Shown: in pieces, positions 45,985-55,311 of the stretch
How the letters are laid out: the number at the start of each line of letters is the position of its first letter
How positions within the stretch are numbered: the first letter of the stretch is position 1
Assembly: GCF_900182925.1 (NCBI RefSeq)
Contig: NZ_LT900024.1
Location: 1,054,001-1,118,000, forward strand
Direction: 5' to 3'
From: Psychrobacter sp. LV10R520-6
GTDB taxonomy: Bacteria > Pseudomonadota > Gammaproteobacteria > Pseudomonadales > Moraxellaceae
DNA length: 64,000 nt
Program-made: the position numbers and the translations under genes
The notes under the pieces: generated by a model
Seen by the model: only the letters and a program-made list of their open reading frames with translations
What the model was told of the DNA's origin: nothing
Database searches by the model: none

Positions 45985-47112
45985 ATGGCAGCACAAAAAG
46001 AACTTTCAGGCGCAGGCCTACGCGGTCAAGTCGCTGGCAAGACCGCTCTATCTACCGTTGGCAAATCAGGCTCAGGCTTAACTTACCGCGGTTATGACGT
46101 TTCAGATTTAGCAGACAAATGCATTTTTGAAGAAGTCGCTTATCTTTTATTATATGGCAATCTGCCTAACCAAAGCGAACTTGATGCCTATCAAACCAAA
46201 CTTAAAGGCTTACGCGGTCTACCGCAAGCATTAAAAGATGTGCTTGAGCGTATCCCTGCTGACTCGCACCCGATGGATGTGCTGCGTACTGGCAACTCAA
46301 TGCTAGGTAATCTTGAAACTGAAATGAGTTTTGATGAAGAAAACGACCAAGCGGATCGTATGCTAGCCGTATTCCCATCGATTATCAACTATTGGTATCG
46401 TTTTACCCATGACAATGAGCGTATCGAAACTGAAACGGACGACGAGACTATCGGCGGACATTTCTTACATCTGCTAAAAGGTGAGAAACCAAACGAGCTA
46501 CATGAAAAGGTGATGAACGTATCGCTCATTCTTTACGCTGAGCACGAGTTTAACGCTTCAACCTTCACCGCGCGCGTCTGTGCCTCCACCCTATCTGATA
46601 TCCATTCTTGTATTACTGGCGCGATTGGTACCTTACGTGGTCCTTTACATGGCGGCGCGAACGAAGCAGCTATGGATATGATTGAAGGCTTTAGCTCACC
46701 TGATGACGCCGAAAAAGAGATGATGGGCATGCTGGCGCGTAAAGACAAAATCATGGGCTTCGGTCACGCTATCTACACTGATTCAGATCCCCGTAACGTA
46801 GTCATTAAAGGTTGGGCTGAAAAACTAGCGGCAGACGTTGGTGATGATGTGCTATACCCCGTATCAGTACGTTGTGAAGAAGTCATGTGGCGCGAAAAGA
46901 AGTTGTTCTGTAATGCCGATTTCTTCCACGCTTCTGCCTATCATTTCATGGGTATCCCCACCAAACTGTTCACGCCAATCTTTGTTATCTCGCGTCTGAC
47001 AGGCTGGGCATCGCATGTATTTGAGCAGCGTGCCAATAACCGTATCATTCGCCCAAGTGCGGAATATATCGGTGAAGAATTGCGTTCTGTACCAGATATG
47101 AGTGCGCGTTAA
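45985..47112 (+). CDS. prpC: 2-Methylcitrate synthase
   Basis: Condenses propionyl-CoA with oxaloacetate. The 375 residues show the citrate-synthase fold: LTYRGYDVSDLADKCIFEEV near the N-terminus, the active-site His region GPLHGGANEAAMDM, MGFGHAIYTDSDPRNVVIKG and the C-terminal Asp/Arg region ADFFHASAYHFMGIP. The short length and the N-terminal motif fit PrpC rather than GltA. AAAGGAA lies just before the ATG. It is 96 bp after prpB. Confidence 0.95.
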   Translation: MAAQKELSGAGLRGQVAGKTALSTVGKSGSGLTYRGYDVSDLADKCIFEEVAYLLLYGNLPNQSELDAYQTKLKGLRGLPQALKDVLERIPADSHPMDVLRTGNSMLGNLETEMSFDEENDQADRMLAVFPSIINYWYRFTHDNERIETETDDETIGGHFLHLLKGEKPNELHEKVMNVSLILYAEHEFNASTFTARVCASTLSDIHSCITGAIGTLRGPLHGGANEAAMDMIEGFSSPDDAEKEMMGMLARKDKIMGFGHAIYTDSDPRNVVIKGWAEKLAADVGDDVLYPVSVRCEEVMWREKKLFCNADFFHASAYHFMGIPTKLFTPIFVISRLTGWASHVFEQRANNRIIRPSAEYIGEELRSVPDMSAR

Positions 47113-47132
47113 TATATAGAATTTTATCTGCG

Positions 47133-47173
47133 CTAGAACAAGCGATTGTTTCACTATAATCTGCTTGTTCTAG
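47133..47173 (+). other. Hairpin after prpC
   Basis: CTAGAACAAGC (47133-47143) and GCTTGTTCTAG (47163-47173) pair perfectly over 11 bp. No strong T run follows, so it may attenuate or stabilise the prpBC message and not fully end it. Confidence 0.6.
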
Positions 47174-47197
47174 TATTTGGTTTGAAAAGTTTAGCCT

Positions 47198-47334
47198 TGT
47201 AGGGTGAACTCTATCATATCAATAATAAAATTATAACCAACGTCAGAAAATCCTATTTAAAGGATTTTCCTTGCAAGTCTAACAAAGCAATGCTTTGTTT
47301 TAACGACTTTCAGGTGCGCACTGCGCACCCTACA
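47198..47334. repeat. MITE-like 137-bp intergenic element with terminal inverted repeats
   Basis: It begins with TGTAGGGTG (47198-47206) and ends with CACCCTACA (47326-47334), exact complements. Inside are three further hairpins: GAAAATCCT/AGGATTTTC (47246-47269), AACAAAG/CTTTGTT (47281-47299) and GGTGCGCA/TGCGCACC (47313-47329). It has no coding capacity. It lies between prpC and acnD. Target duplications were not seen. Confidence 0.6.
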
Positions 47335-47494
47335 CTTATTTTCAATTTTCAAAAAGTTTTTTTAGCAAAGCCTGCCAGCACTACTGAACTGATGACTATC
47401 ACGTTAATGACAACAACATTGATTTTGCTAAAAAACCCGCCTTTCTTATTCAGCTTGACCCCCATTTTAACCAGCCCACAGCCAAAGGTACTCT

Positions 47495-50149
47495 ATGGAC
47501 AACCTAATTCAGCCGATGAATGAGCAATTCAAAAAGCCACTACCCGATACTGACCTGTATTACTTCGATACCCGCGAAGCCGTTGAGAATATCGAAGTGG
47601 GCGCTTATGACAAACTGCCGTACTCATCAAAAGTACTGTGCGAAAACTTGGTTCGTCGTTGCCCACCTGAGGACTTGACTGCTGCTTTAACCCAGCATAT
47701 TAAAGGCAAGCAAGATCTTGATTTTCCTTGGTATCCGGCTCGTGTGGTCTGTCATGATATTTTAGGCCAGACCGCCTTTGTTGACTTAGCTGGACTCCGT
47801 GATGCTATTGCTGAGCGAGGTGGTGATCCCTCTCAAGTTAACCCTATCGTCCCAACACAATTGATTGTTGACCATTCGCTGGCGGTTGAACATGCCGGCT
47901 TTGAAGAAAATGCATTTGAGAAAAATCGTGCCATTGAAGAACGTCGTAACGATGACCGCTTTCACTTTATCAACTGGTGCGAGTATGCCTTTGATAACGT
48001 CAACGTCGTACCACCTGGTAACGGCATCATGCATCAAATTAACTTAGAGAAGATGTCGCCAGTCGTACAAGTCGTAAAAGGTAAAGACGGTCGTGAAGTA
48101 GCCTTTGCTGACACACTCGTTGGTACTGACAGCCATACCCCAATGGTTGATGCCTTAGGTGTTATCTCTATCGGTGTTGGCGGTTTGGAAGCTGAAAGTG
48201 TTATGCTAGGCAATCCTTCATATATGCGCCTCCCAGACTTCGTTGGGGTGAAGCTAACCGGTAAATTGGAAAAAGGCATTACCGGTACCGATTTAGTCCT
48301 CGCCATGGCGGAGTTCTTACGCAACGAAGGCGTGGTCTCTACCTATATCGAATTCTTCGGTGATGGTGCACGCCAGCTGACCGTTGGTGATCGTGCTTCT
48401 ATCTCTAATATGACCCCTGAATATGGCGCCACTGCGGCGATGTTCTATATCGATGAGCAAACTATCGATTATCTACGCCTTACCGGTCGTAGTGAAGCGC
48501 AAATAAAATTAGTCGAACAGTATGCCAAGCAAACCGGTCTATGGGCTGATGGCATGGAAACGGCTGTCTATGACCGCGTACTTGAGTTTGACTTATCAGC
48601 AGTAGTACGTAATCTGGCGGGTCCTTCGCGTCCCCATGCACGGGTCTCAACCACTGATTTGGTCGCCAAAGGCATTGCTCACGGCGCTGATGACAAGTTA
48701 CCAGAACCAAAAGAAGGCATGATGCCAGATGGTGCGGTTATCATTGCTGCTATTACCAGCTGTACCAATACTTCTAATCCGCGCAATATGGTTGCGGCTG
48801 GCCTAGTCGCCCGTAACGCCAATGCAAAAGGCTTATTACGTAAATCTTGGGTGAAAACATCATTAGCCCCTGGTTCTAAAACCGTAAAAATGTACCTAGA
48901 AGAAGCAGGGCTGATGTCTGATATGCAGCAAATAGGCTTTGATGTAGTCGGCTTTGCTTGTACCACTTGTAACGGTATGAGTGGCGCACTGGATCCTGAT
49001 ATCGAAAAAGAAATCATTGATAATGATTTATTCACCACCGCCGTGTTATCGGGTAACCGTAACTTTGATGGGCGTATCCATCCGTATGCCAAGCAAGCCT
49101 TCTTAGCGTCACCACCCCTGGTTATCGCTTATGCCATCGCGGGTAACATTCGCTTTGATATCGAAAAAGATTCATTAGGCCAAGACCAAGATGGCAATGA
49201 GGTTTACCTAAAAGACATCTGGTTCGACGATGACGAAGTGGATGCTATCGTGGCAGAAGCGGTTAAACCGGAACAGTTCAATGCCGTCTACATCCCGATG
49301 TTTGATGAAGCTAAAAAAGACACTGGTAAAGCCTTAAGCCCATTATACAACTGGCGTGATCAGACCACTTATATCCGTCGTCCGCCCTATTGGGAAGGCA
49401 AAATGGCGAAGAAAAATGCGCTAACTGGTATGCGCCCGCTAGCCGTACTTGGTGATAATATCACTACTGATCATATGTCACCGTCGAATGCTATTTTGGG
49501 TGATTCAGCTGCTGGTGAATATCTTGATACCATGGGTTTACCAAGCGAGGATTACAACTCGTATGCCACCCATCGCGGTGATCACTTAACCGCTCAACGT
49601 GCGACTTTTGCTAACCCTAAATTGCTCAATGAAATGGTACGCGATGATAAAGGCGAAATTATCCAAGGCTCATTGGCCAAGGTTGAGCCTGAAGGCCAGG
49701 TCATGCGTATGTGGGAAGCGATTGAAACCTATATGAACCGTGAGCAGCCACTAATCATCATTGCAGGTGACGGCTATGGTCAAGGCTCAAGCCGTGACTG
49801 GGCTGCCAAAGGTGTGCGTCTAGCTGGTGTAGAAACGGTGGTTGCTGAAGACTTTGAGCGTATCCATCGTCAAAACTTAGTCGGTATGGGCGCCCTACCG
49901 CTACAATTTGAAAAAGGCGTAAATCGTCATACCTTAAATATTGATGGTTCAGAAGTATTTGATGTGACAGGCGAAGTATCTGCTGGCGGGTTGATGACCT
50001 TAATAATTAACCGTGCCGATGGTAGCAAACTTGAGGTGCCGATCATCTGCCGTTTAGATACTGCTGATGAAGTAAAAATGTATAACGCTGGCGGGATGCT
50101 ACAGCGCTTTGCCAAAGAGTTTATCGATGGTACGTTAGATGTTGCTTAA
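47495..50149 (+). CDS. acnD: Fe-S dependent 2-methylcitrate dehydratase AcnD
   Basis: An aconitase-family enzyme that dehydrates 2-methylcitrate to 2-methylaconitate; it works with PrpF. The 4Fe-4S ligands sit in ITSCTNTSNPRN and FACTTCNG. Other aconitase motifs are LVGTDSHTPMVDALGV, GNRNFDGRIHP and GDGYGQGSSRDWAAKG. It has 884 residues, versus about 865 for the family. The ATG at 47495 has AAAGG six nt upstream. The internal ATG at 47516 aligns better with family starts but has no ribosome site, so the first is used. A terminator follows. Confidence 0.95.
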   Translation: MDNLIQPMNEQFKKPLPDTDLYYFDTREAVENIEVGAYDKLPYSSKVLCENLVRRCPPEDLTAALTQHIKGKQDLDFPWYPARVVCHDILGQTAFVDLAGLRDAIAERGGDPSQVNPIVPTQLIVDHSLAVEHAGFEENAFEKNRAIEERRNDDRFHFINWCEYAFDNVNVVPPGNGIMHQINLEKMSPVVQVVKGKDGREVAFADTLVGTDSHTPMVDALGVISIGVGGLEAESVMLGNPSYMRLPDFVGVKLTGKLEKGITGTDLVLAMAEFLRNEGVVSTYIEFFGDGARQLTVGDRASISNMTPEYGATAAMFYIDEQTIDYLRLTGRSEAQIKLVEQYAKQTGLWADGMETAVYDRVLEFDLSAVVRNLAGPSRPHARVSTTDLVAKGIAHGADDKLPEPKEGMMPDGAVIIAAITSCTNTSNPRNMVAAGLVARNANAKGLLRKSWVKTSLAPGSKTVKMYLEEAGLMSDMQQIGFDVVGFACTTCNGMSGALDPDIEKEIIDNDLFTTAVLSGNRNFDGRIHPYAKQAFLASPPLVIAYAIAGNIRFDIEKDSLGQDQDGNEVYLKDIWFDDDEVDAIVAEAVKPEQFNAVYIPMFDEAKKDTGKALSPLYNWRDQTTYIRRPPYWEGKMAKKNALTGMRPLAVLGDNITTDHMSPSNAILGDSAAGEYLDTMGLPSEDYNSYATHRGDHLTAQRATFANPKLLNEMVRDDKGEIIQGSLAKVEPEGQVMRMWEAIETYMNREQPLIIIAGDGYGQGSSRDWAAKGVRLAGVETVVAEDFERIHRQNLVGMGALPLQFEKGVNRHTLNIDGSEVFDVTGEVSAGGLMTLIINRADGSKLEVPIICRLDTADEVKMYNAGGMLQRFAKEFIDGTLDVA

Positions 50150-50185
50150 TTGCTTAGTTAATTAACAATACAAGTGATAAAAGAG

Positions 50186-50225
50186 CCGATGTTGTATAGA
50201 TAGTTTATATAGCGTCGGTTTTTTT
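50186..50225 (+). terminator. Terminator after acnD
   Basis: CCGATGTTGTATA (50186-50198) pairs with TATATAGCGTCGG (50206-50218), 13 bp including G-U pairs, then seven T. It would separate prpBC-acnD from the genes that follow. Confidence 0.75.
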
Positions 50226-50250
50226 ATTGTCTATATAATTAAGCATTCCT

Positions 50251-51036
50251 ATGAATAAAGTGAGTAAATATATGCTTTTTAACGAAGTTATTGAAAAAAT
50301 GAATCTATTCACGATCTCTGCCGTTAGAACTTCAGATTTAGCAATTTCTGCTAGAAAAATGATGAATTGGGATAAGGAAGAATGGACTACGCGCCCTTGT
50401 TTAGTTACTGCGGGAAATAGACCGGATTTAGATGAAAGCCAGTTCCCACTCGTTCATTCACTTTCTGAGGAAATGAGTAAGACATTTGGATTGGTTTTTG
50501 GAAAACCAGAGTCTTGTGAATTCTTAGAAAATGGTGGTGTTTCTTTTGGTAATGAAAAAGATTTCATATCTGTTGAGCATATAATTGGTACGCAAATAAT
50601 TTTATATAATTATTGCCTTTTAGAAGCCTACGAATTCAATTTATACAACCGTCTATTAAAAGATAATTCTGAAAAATTTACGGATGAAAAATTTTCTATT
50701 AAGGATTTTCAAAATAGAGGTTCTGATAGGTTACTTGCAGGCATTATTGAAAGAGAACAAAATAAATACGAACGCATGGGTGTTAGAAAACGAATTGAGA
50801 CTTGGAAGAAGTTAGGTGTAGAGCCTATTTCTGAAAAATGGCTTGAGATTTACGATATTTTGTCAGAAAGACGCAATAATCTCACACATGAGGCCCATCC
50901 AGAGGACGTAGAGCTGAAAGAGGCGATAATTTATTTTCATCATGTACGTTTAGTTGCAAAAGAGATGGCTGTTCGATTTGATGATAAGAGTATTGTTTTA
51001 TGCAAAACGCCATGGCAAGACTTTCCCGAAGTGTAA
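50251..51036 (+). CDS. HEPN-domain-like protein inserted in the propionate cluster
   Basis: A 261-residue protein without a family name that I can assign. The C-terminal part carries ERRNNLTHEAHPEDVELKEA, with Arg208-Asn-Asn-Leu-Thr-His213 as an R-x4-H motif followed by an amphipathic helix (FHHVRLVAKEMAVRF). This is the pattern of HEPN RNase-type domains found in toxins and phage defence. The first 190 residues are helical and acidic, with no membrane span. The gene is visibly more AT-rich than acnD and prpF on either side, and it splits two genes that are normally adjacent. An ATG at 50272 with GTGAG upstream is an alternative start. No partner antitoxin is visible. Confidence 0.65.
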   Translation: MNKVSKYMLFNEVIEKMNLFTISAVRTSDLAISARKMMNWDKEEWTTRPCLVTAGNRPDLDESQFPLVHSLSEEMSKTFGLVFGKPESCEFLENGGVSFGNEKDFISVEHIIGTQIILYNYCLLEAYEFNLYNRLLKDNSEKFTDEKFSIKDFQNRGSDRLLAGIIEREQNKYERMGVRKRIETWKKLGVEPISEKWLEIYDILSERRNNLTHEAHPEDVELKEAIIYFHHVRLVAKEMAVRFDDKSIVLCKTPWQDFPEV

Positions 51037-51128
51037 GAGACTAAATTAGGTATATAGTATATTTTATTTAAATTAATTATGTTATATCACTCTATATTAC
51101 AAATGAAACCATTAAAAGGACTCCCACA

Positions 51129-52364
51129 ATGACCCAATCAAACTCTAAACCAAACACCCCTTTCACTCCACAGATCTCCGTCCCTGCCACTTACATGCGC
51201 GGTGGCACCTCAAAAGGTACCTTTTTTAAACTGTCTGATTTACCTGAGCGCTGTCAGGAAGCAGGTAGCGCCCGTGATAATTTCTTATTACGCGTTGTTG
51301 GTAGTCCAGATCCTTACGGTAAGCAAATAGATGGCCTAGGCAATGGCAGCTCTAGTACTTCAAAGACAGTTATTTTATCGCCAACCGATAAAGACGATCA
51401 CGATGTCAACTACCTGTTCGGGCAAGTTAATATCGCCAAGCCCATTATTGACTGGAGTGGTAACTGCGGTAATCTAACCGCAGCGGTGGGCGCTTGTGCC
51501 ATTAATATGGGTTTAGTAGCTGCCGACCGTATTCCTGAAAGTGGCATTTGCGCGGTACGTATCTGGCAAGAGAACATTGGCAAAACTATTATTGCCCACG
51601 TTCCCGTCTATACAGATGACAATCAAAAGGTTCAAGTACAAGAAACTGGTGATTTTGTGCTCGATGGTGTAACTTTCCCTGCTGCCGAAGTCAAAGTTGA
51701 GTTTATCGATCCCGTAGATGGTGACAGTGCTATGTTTCCTACTGGTAACTTGATCGATAAATTTACTGTGCCTAATATTGGCAGTTTTGAAGCAACCTTC
51801 ATTAGTGCCGGCATTCCCACTATCTTCTTAAAAGCTGAAGATTTAGGGCTAACGGGTACTGAGCTACAAAGTGATATTAATAGCGATACTGATTTATTAG
51901 ATAAGCTTGAAACCATTCGCGCTTATGGCGGTGTGGCAATGGGTTTATTTGCAGATGTCAGTGAGGCACAAACCCGCCAACATACCCCAAAACTTGCGTG
52001 GGTTGCGCCGGCTAGCAGCTATATGGCATCAAGTGGTAGCACTGTATCTGCCGACGATATTGATTTGGTCGTGCGAGCGATGAGTATGGGCCAATTGCAT
52101 CATGCGATGATGGGTACAGCAGCAGTAGCGATTGCAGCAGCAGCAACCACGCAAGGTACGCTGGTCAATCAAGCCGCAGCAGGCGCTGGCCAATCCACAA
52201 AACAGTTGTCTGAGGTGCGCTTTGGTCATCCATCTGGTACATTATTGGTTGGTGGAAAAACAGAACAAGTCGATGGGCGCTGGCAAGCTAAGAAAGTCTC
52301 TATGAGCCGCTCAGCTCGTCGTATCATGGTTGGTCAGGTGTTTGTACCAGCGGATGCTTTTTAA
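51129..52364 (+). CDS. prpF: 2-Methylaconitate cis-trans isomerase PrpF
   Basis: AcnD partner enzyme, 411 residues, of the diaminopimelate-epimerase fold. Typical segments are ATYMRGGTSKGTFFKLSDLP, GNGSSSTSKTVILSP, WSGNCGNLTAAVGACAINMG and the C-terminal RFGHPSGTL. With AcnD it replaces the single-enzyme PrpD route. AAAAGGA lies before the ATG. It is separated from acnD by the HEPN gene and a terminator, so it probably has its own promoter. Confidence 0.95.
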   Translation: MTQSNSKPNTPFTPQISVPATYMRGGTSKGTFFKLSDLPERCQEAGSARDNFLLRVVGSPDPYGKQIDGLGNGSSSTSKTVILSPTDKDDHDVNYLFGQVNIAKPIIDWSGNCGNLTAAVGACAINMGLVAADRIPESGICAVRIWQENIGKTIIAHVPVYTDDNQKVQVQETGDFVLDGVTFPAAEVKVEFIDPVDGDSAMFPTGNLIDKFTVPNIGSFEATFISAGIPTIFLKAEDLGLTGTELQSDINSDTDLLDKLETIRAYGGVAMGLFADVSEAQTRQHTPKLAWVAPASSYMASSGSTVSADDIDLVVRAMSMGQLHHAMMGTAAVAIAAAATTQGTLVNQAAAGAGQSTKQLSEVRFGHPSGTLLVGGKTEQVDGRWQAKKVSMSRSARRIMVGQVFVPADAF

Positions 52365-52556
52365 GTTTAGACCAGCTATTAGTGAAGTGGATAGAGACTT
52401 ATACGAACAGTCATTATAATCAGTTATATTCTTACTGAATCATATGTTCTTAAAACTACTAATCTGAAAGAGTTAGCCGAAAAAATTAACAAGTCTAAGG
52501 GCCCAAAAAAGTAGTATTTGTTTTAAAATATAAATCTAACTTTCTATATTAACTCT

Positions 52557-54410
52557 ATGCCAACCTCTCCCCAACCCCGCCGTGTGCCATTAGACAAAAG
52601 CCCGGCGCTCAAAAAAACTGAGCGCCGGGCTTTGCTGTGGGACATTCTAAAAAAACTAGCGGTATTTGCTACGCCTTACAAAACCTTAATTATCGCCACG
52701 CTAATTTTAACGGTGCTTGGCTCATTTACCGCGCAGGTCAATGCCTTTGTATTGCGTTATACCGTAGATACCTTAACCGAGATTGCGACCTTACCTGACC
52801 CTTGGCAGGCAGGTTTGCGGATGTTAGGTATCATTAGCGTTGTTCTATTAACCAAAGAGGTATTATCGATATTTATCTCTTTTGGACAACGCTACTTTGG
52901 TGAAAAAATTCGTATTAATCTATCGCGTGATTTATCACAGCGCATTATCGAGCGCATCCTTACCTACCGTATGGCATTTTATACCAGTAGAGAAAATGAT
53001 AGTGGTAAGTTGCAAACCCGTATCGATTATGGTGTTAGTAGTCTCACAAGCTTAGTGCAAAACTTCTTTATTGATATGTTACCGCTGTTTGCCAGTGCCT
53101 TTGTATCGCTGATTATTATGTTTTCGACCAATTTTTGGATCGGTCTAGTTGGTCTTATTATCATACCGATATATTTCTTTATCAGTCAAAAACAAGCACG
53201 GCGCTTGCAAGGCTACCGTAGACAGATGCGCGGGTTTAGGGAAGCCAAAGGTGGCTTGGTCATTTCACTGATTAATTCGATTAGTGTGGTCAAGTCCTTT
53301 GTCCGTGAGTCTATTGAGGCTGAGAAGCACTTAAAGATTCAAAAAGAGATGACCGACAATCAGCTTAGAATTCGCAGCATAGGTTTTATTTATGACGCGA
53401 TAAAGACGTTTATTGAGCAAATTGGCGTGGTGGTGATTATCGTACTCACCGCTTACTTTGTATTGAAGGGTGAGATGACCATCGGTATGGTTTTATTTCA
53501 TGTGATACTCTTTCAAAATGTCGCCGCCCCTATCCGTCAATTACATCGTATCTATGACCAAATTAATAATGCGTTAACCTATGCCGAAGGTTTTTTTGAG
53601 ATATTAGAAGATGAGGAACAAGTTGAAAATATAGACGGGATAAGTAGCAAAGATTTAAAAGGTCATATTGAACTCAAAAATGTTGATTTTACTTATCCTA
53701 ATGGAACGCAAGCATTAAAAGACGTCAGCTTTACCATCAAACCCAACCGCATTACCGCCTTGGTTGGCTTAAGCGGCGCTGGTAAAAGCACGATTATTAG
53801 TTTACTGGTGAAGTTCTATGAGCCAGATGCTGGCAGGATATGCTTAGATGGCCATGATTTGGTAGATTGCGATACCCATGAGTTGCGTCAGCGCATAGGT
53901 TTGGTATTACAGAGTAATCATATTTTCTCAGGGACTATCAGTGAAAATATCCGTTATGGTGATATAAATGCCAGCGCTGAGGATATTGTTGTCGCCGCCA
54001 AAAAAGCCTCTATTCATGAGCAAGTCATATCTTTAGCTAAGGGTTATGAGAGCGAAGCCAAGTCTTTATCAGGCGGACAGCAGCAGCGTATTGCTTTGGC
54101 TAGGATGTTTTTAAAGGATCCGCCGATTGTATTTTTGGATGAGCCAACCGCGAGCCTTGATGCGATTGCCAGTCAGCAAGTCAAAAAAAGCTTAGATTTA
54201 ATTAAAAAAGACCGTACGGTGATTATGGTCTCACACAATATTGCCCAAATTATCGATGCTGATGACTTAGTCGTGATAGAGAACGGCTGTGTGGTTGAGA
54301 CTGGTACTCATGAAGAGTTGTATAATAAACGCGGTAAGTATTTTGAGATATTCAGCGCTATGTCTGATAGTTTGAATTTGGATAAAATCAGCCAAACCTT
54401 GAACAGTTAA
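52557..54410 (+). CDS. ABC exporter with fused permease and ATPase (MsbA/HlyB-like half transporter)
   Basis: A 617-residue half transporter that should act as a homodimer. A six-helix permease domain spans about residues 40-330 (FATPYKTLIIATLILTVLGS, ANNFWIGLVGLIIIPIYFFIS region). The ATPase domain has Walker A VGLSGAGKST, signature LSGGQQQRIALARM, Walker B PIVFLDEPTASLD and the switch His in MVSHN. The substrate is not predictable. No good ribosome site precedes the ATG, and a 15-bp hairpin lies within codons 14-26. A later start such as TTG at 52632 cannot be excluded. Confidence 0.88.
   Translation: MPTSPQPRRVPLDKSPALKKTERRALLWDILKKLAVFATPYKTLIIATLILTVLGSFTAQVNAFVLRYTVDTLTEIATLPDPWQAGLRMLGIISVVLLTKEVLSIFISFGQRYFGEKIRINLSRDLSQRIIERILTYRMAFYTSRENDSGKLQTRIDYGVSSLTSLVQNFFIDMLPLFASAFVSLIIMFSTNFWIGLVGLIIIPIYFFISQKQARRLQGYRRQMRGFREAKGGLVISLINSISVVKSFVRESIEAEKHLKIQKEMTDNQLRIRSIGFIYDAIKTFIEQIGVVVIIVLTAYFVLKGEMTIGMVLFHVILFQNVAAPIRQLHRIYDQINNALTYAEGFFEILEDEEQVENIDGISSKDLKGHIELKNVDFTYPNGTQALKDVSFTIKPNRITALVGLSGAGKSTIISLLVKFYEPDAGRICLDGHDLVDCDTHELRQRIGLVLQSNHIFSGTISENIRYGDINASAEDIVVAAKKASIHEQVISLAKGYESEAKSLSGGQQQRIALARMFLKDPPIVFLDEPTASLDAIASQQVKKSLDLIKKDRTVIMVSHNIAQIIDADDLVVIENGCVVETGTHEELYNKRGKYFEIFSAMSDSLNLDKISQTLNS
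52597..52633 (+). promoter_or_regulatory. Strong GC hairpin inside the start of the ABC exporter gene
   Basis: AAAGCCCGGCGCTCA (52597-52611) and TGAGCGCCGGGCTTT (52619-52633) are exact complements with a 7-nt loop. It resembles local terminator stems but lacks a following T run on the plus strand. It may mask initiation or act as an attenuator. Confidence 0.6.
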
Positions 54411-54519
54411 TAGAGGCTAAAAATATGTTGGGATAATCAAACATCGTATAATGTCCGTCGTTTTAAAAGTCATTTACCACCCTTAATACTTCCATTCCAT
54501 TGTTAGAAGCCCCTTAATT

Positions 54520-55137
54520 ATGTCCTTTGAATTTTCTATAAAAACTTTTGATGAGCTGACTTCAGTTGATCTGTATCATATTTTAAAAGCACGCTCGCAA
54601 GTATTTGTGGTTGAACAAAATTGTGCTTATCAAGATATGGATGAAGTGGATTTTGATTGTCTGCATTTTATCGCCCATCAAAATGAATCCCTAGTTGGTT
54701 ACTGCCGAATCATTCCTCCTGAATTCAATAAAATGAAGTCTAATCTTTCAGTAGCGGACTCTGATAACAAGTCTTCAGCCAATTCATCTGTGCCTGCTAT
54801 AGGTAGAGTGTTAGTATTGTCAGAACATCGAGGTAATGGCTTAGCGCGGCAAATTATGACTCAGGCTATTGCCTATTGTCATAAAAAATTCGGTAAAAAA
54901 AGACCTATTATAATCTCAGCACAGACTTACCTGATCCGCTTCTATGAATCATTAGGGTTTGTCCCTGAAGGTGAATTTTATCTTGAGGATGGTATTGAGC
55001 ATGTGAAGATGGTTTTATTTATGGTCAAAAAGGTTAAAGTGAAAAAACAGGGTTCAAGTACCAGCAATATTCTGAGTTTTCTGCTGTTGGTGTTAGCCCT
55101 TTTATTCATCGCAGGTTTGGTTTACTTAATGGTTTAA
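54520..55137 (+). CDS. ElaA-type GNAT acetyltransferase with C-terminal membrane tail
   Basis: A 205-residue N-acetyltransferase. The ElaA-like start FDELTSVDLYHILKARSQVF and VVEQNCAYQDMDEVD is followed by GYCRIIPPE, the acetyl-CoA loop GRVLVLSEHRGNGLARQIM and the late FYESLGFVPEG. E. coli ElaA is 153 residues. Here the extra 50 residues comprise a Ser/Asn insert near residues 70-85, a Lys-rich linker and a hydrophobic segment at about 183-205 (ILSFLLLVLALLFIAGLVYL). The enzyme is thus probably tail-anchored with the catalytic domain in the cytoplasm. The substrate is unknown. Confidence 0.82.
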   Translation: MSFEFSIKTFDELTSVDLYHILKARSQVFVVEQNCAYQDMDEVDFDCLHFIAHQNESLVGYCRIIPPEFNKMKSNLSVADSDNKSSANSSVPAIGRVLVLSEHRGNGLARQIMTQAIAYCHKKFGKKRPIIISAQTYLIRFYESLGFVPEGEFYLEDGIEHVKMVLFMVKKVKVKKQGSSTSNILSFLLLVLALLFIAGLVYLMV

Positions 55138-55311
55138 ACGGCTTTTAATGAATAAGGTGTTGAGCATATTCACATGGTTTTGGACAAACGAGAAGCTAAA
55201 ATAGTTTAATTTAATTAAAACGTTACGGCTACTGACTGATAAATGAATAATTCATCCTCGTCGTTGTACATTATCTAACTGTTGTTTTACATAGAGTATG
55301 TTACCTTTTAT

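Noticed and set aside
52430..52517. Coding-like stretch before the ABC exporter (LKELAEKINKSKGPKK)
   Set aside because: About 35 codons without a usable start or family match; may be chance.
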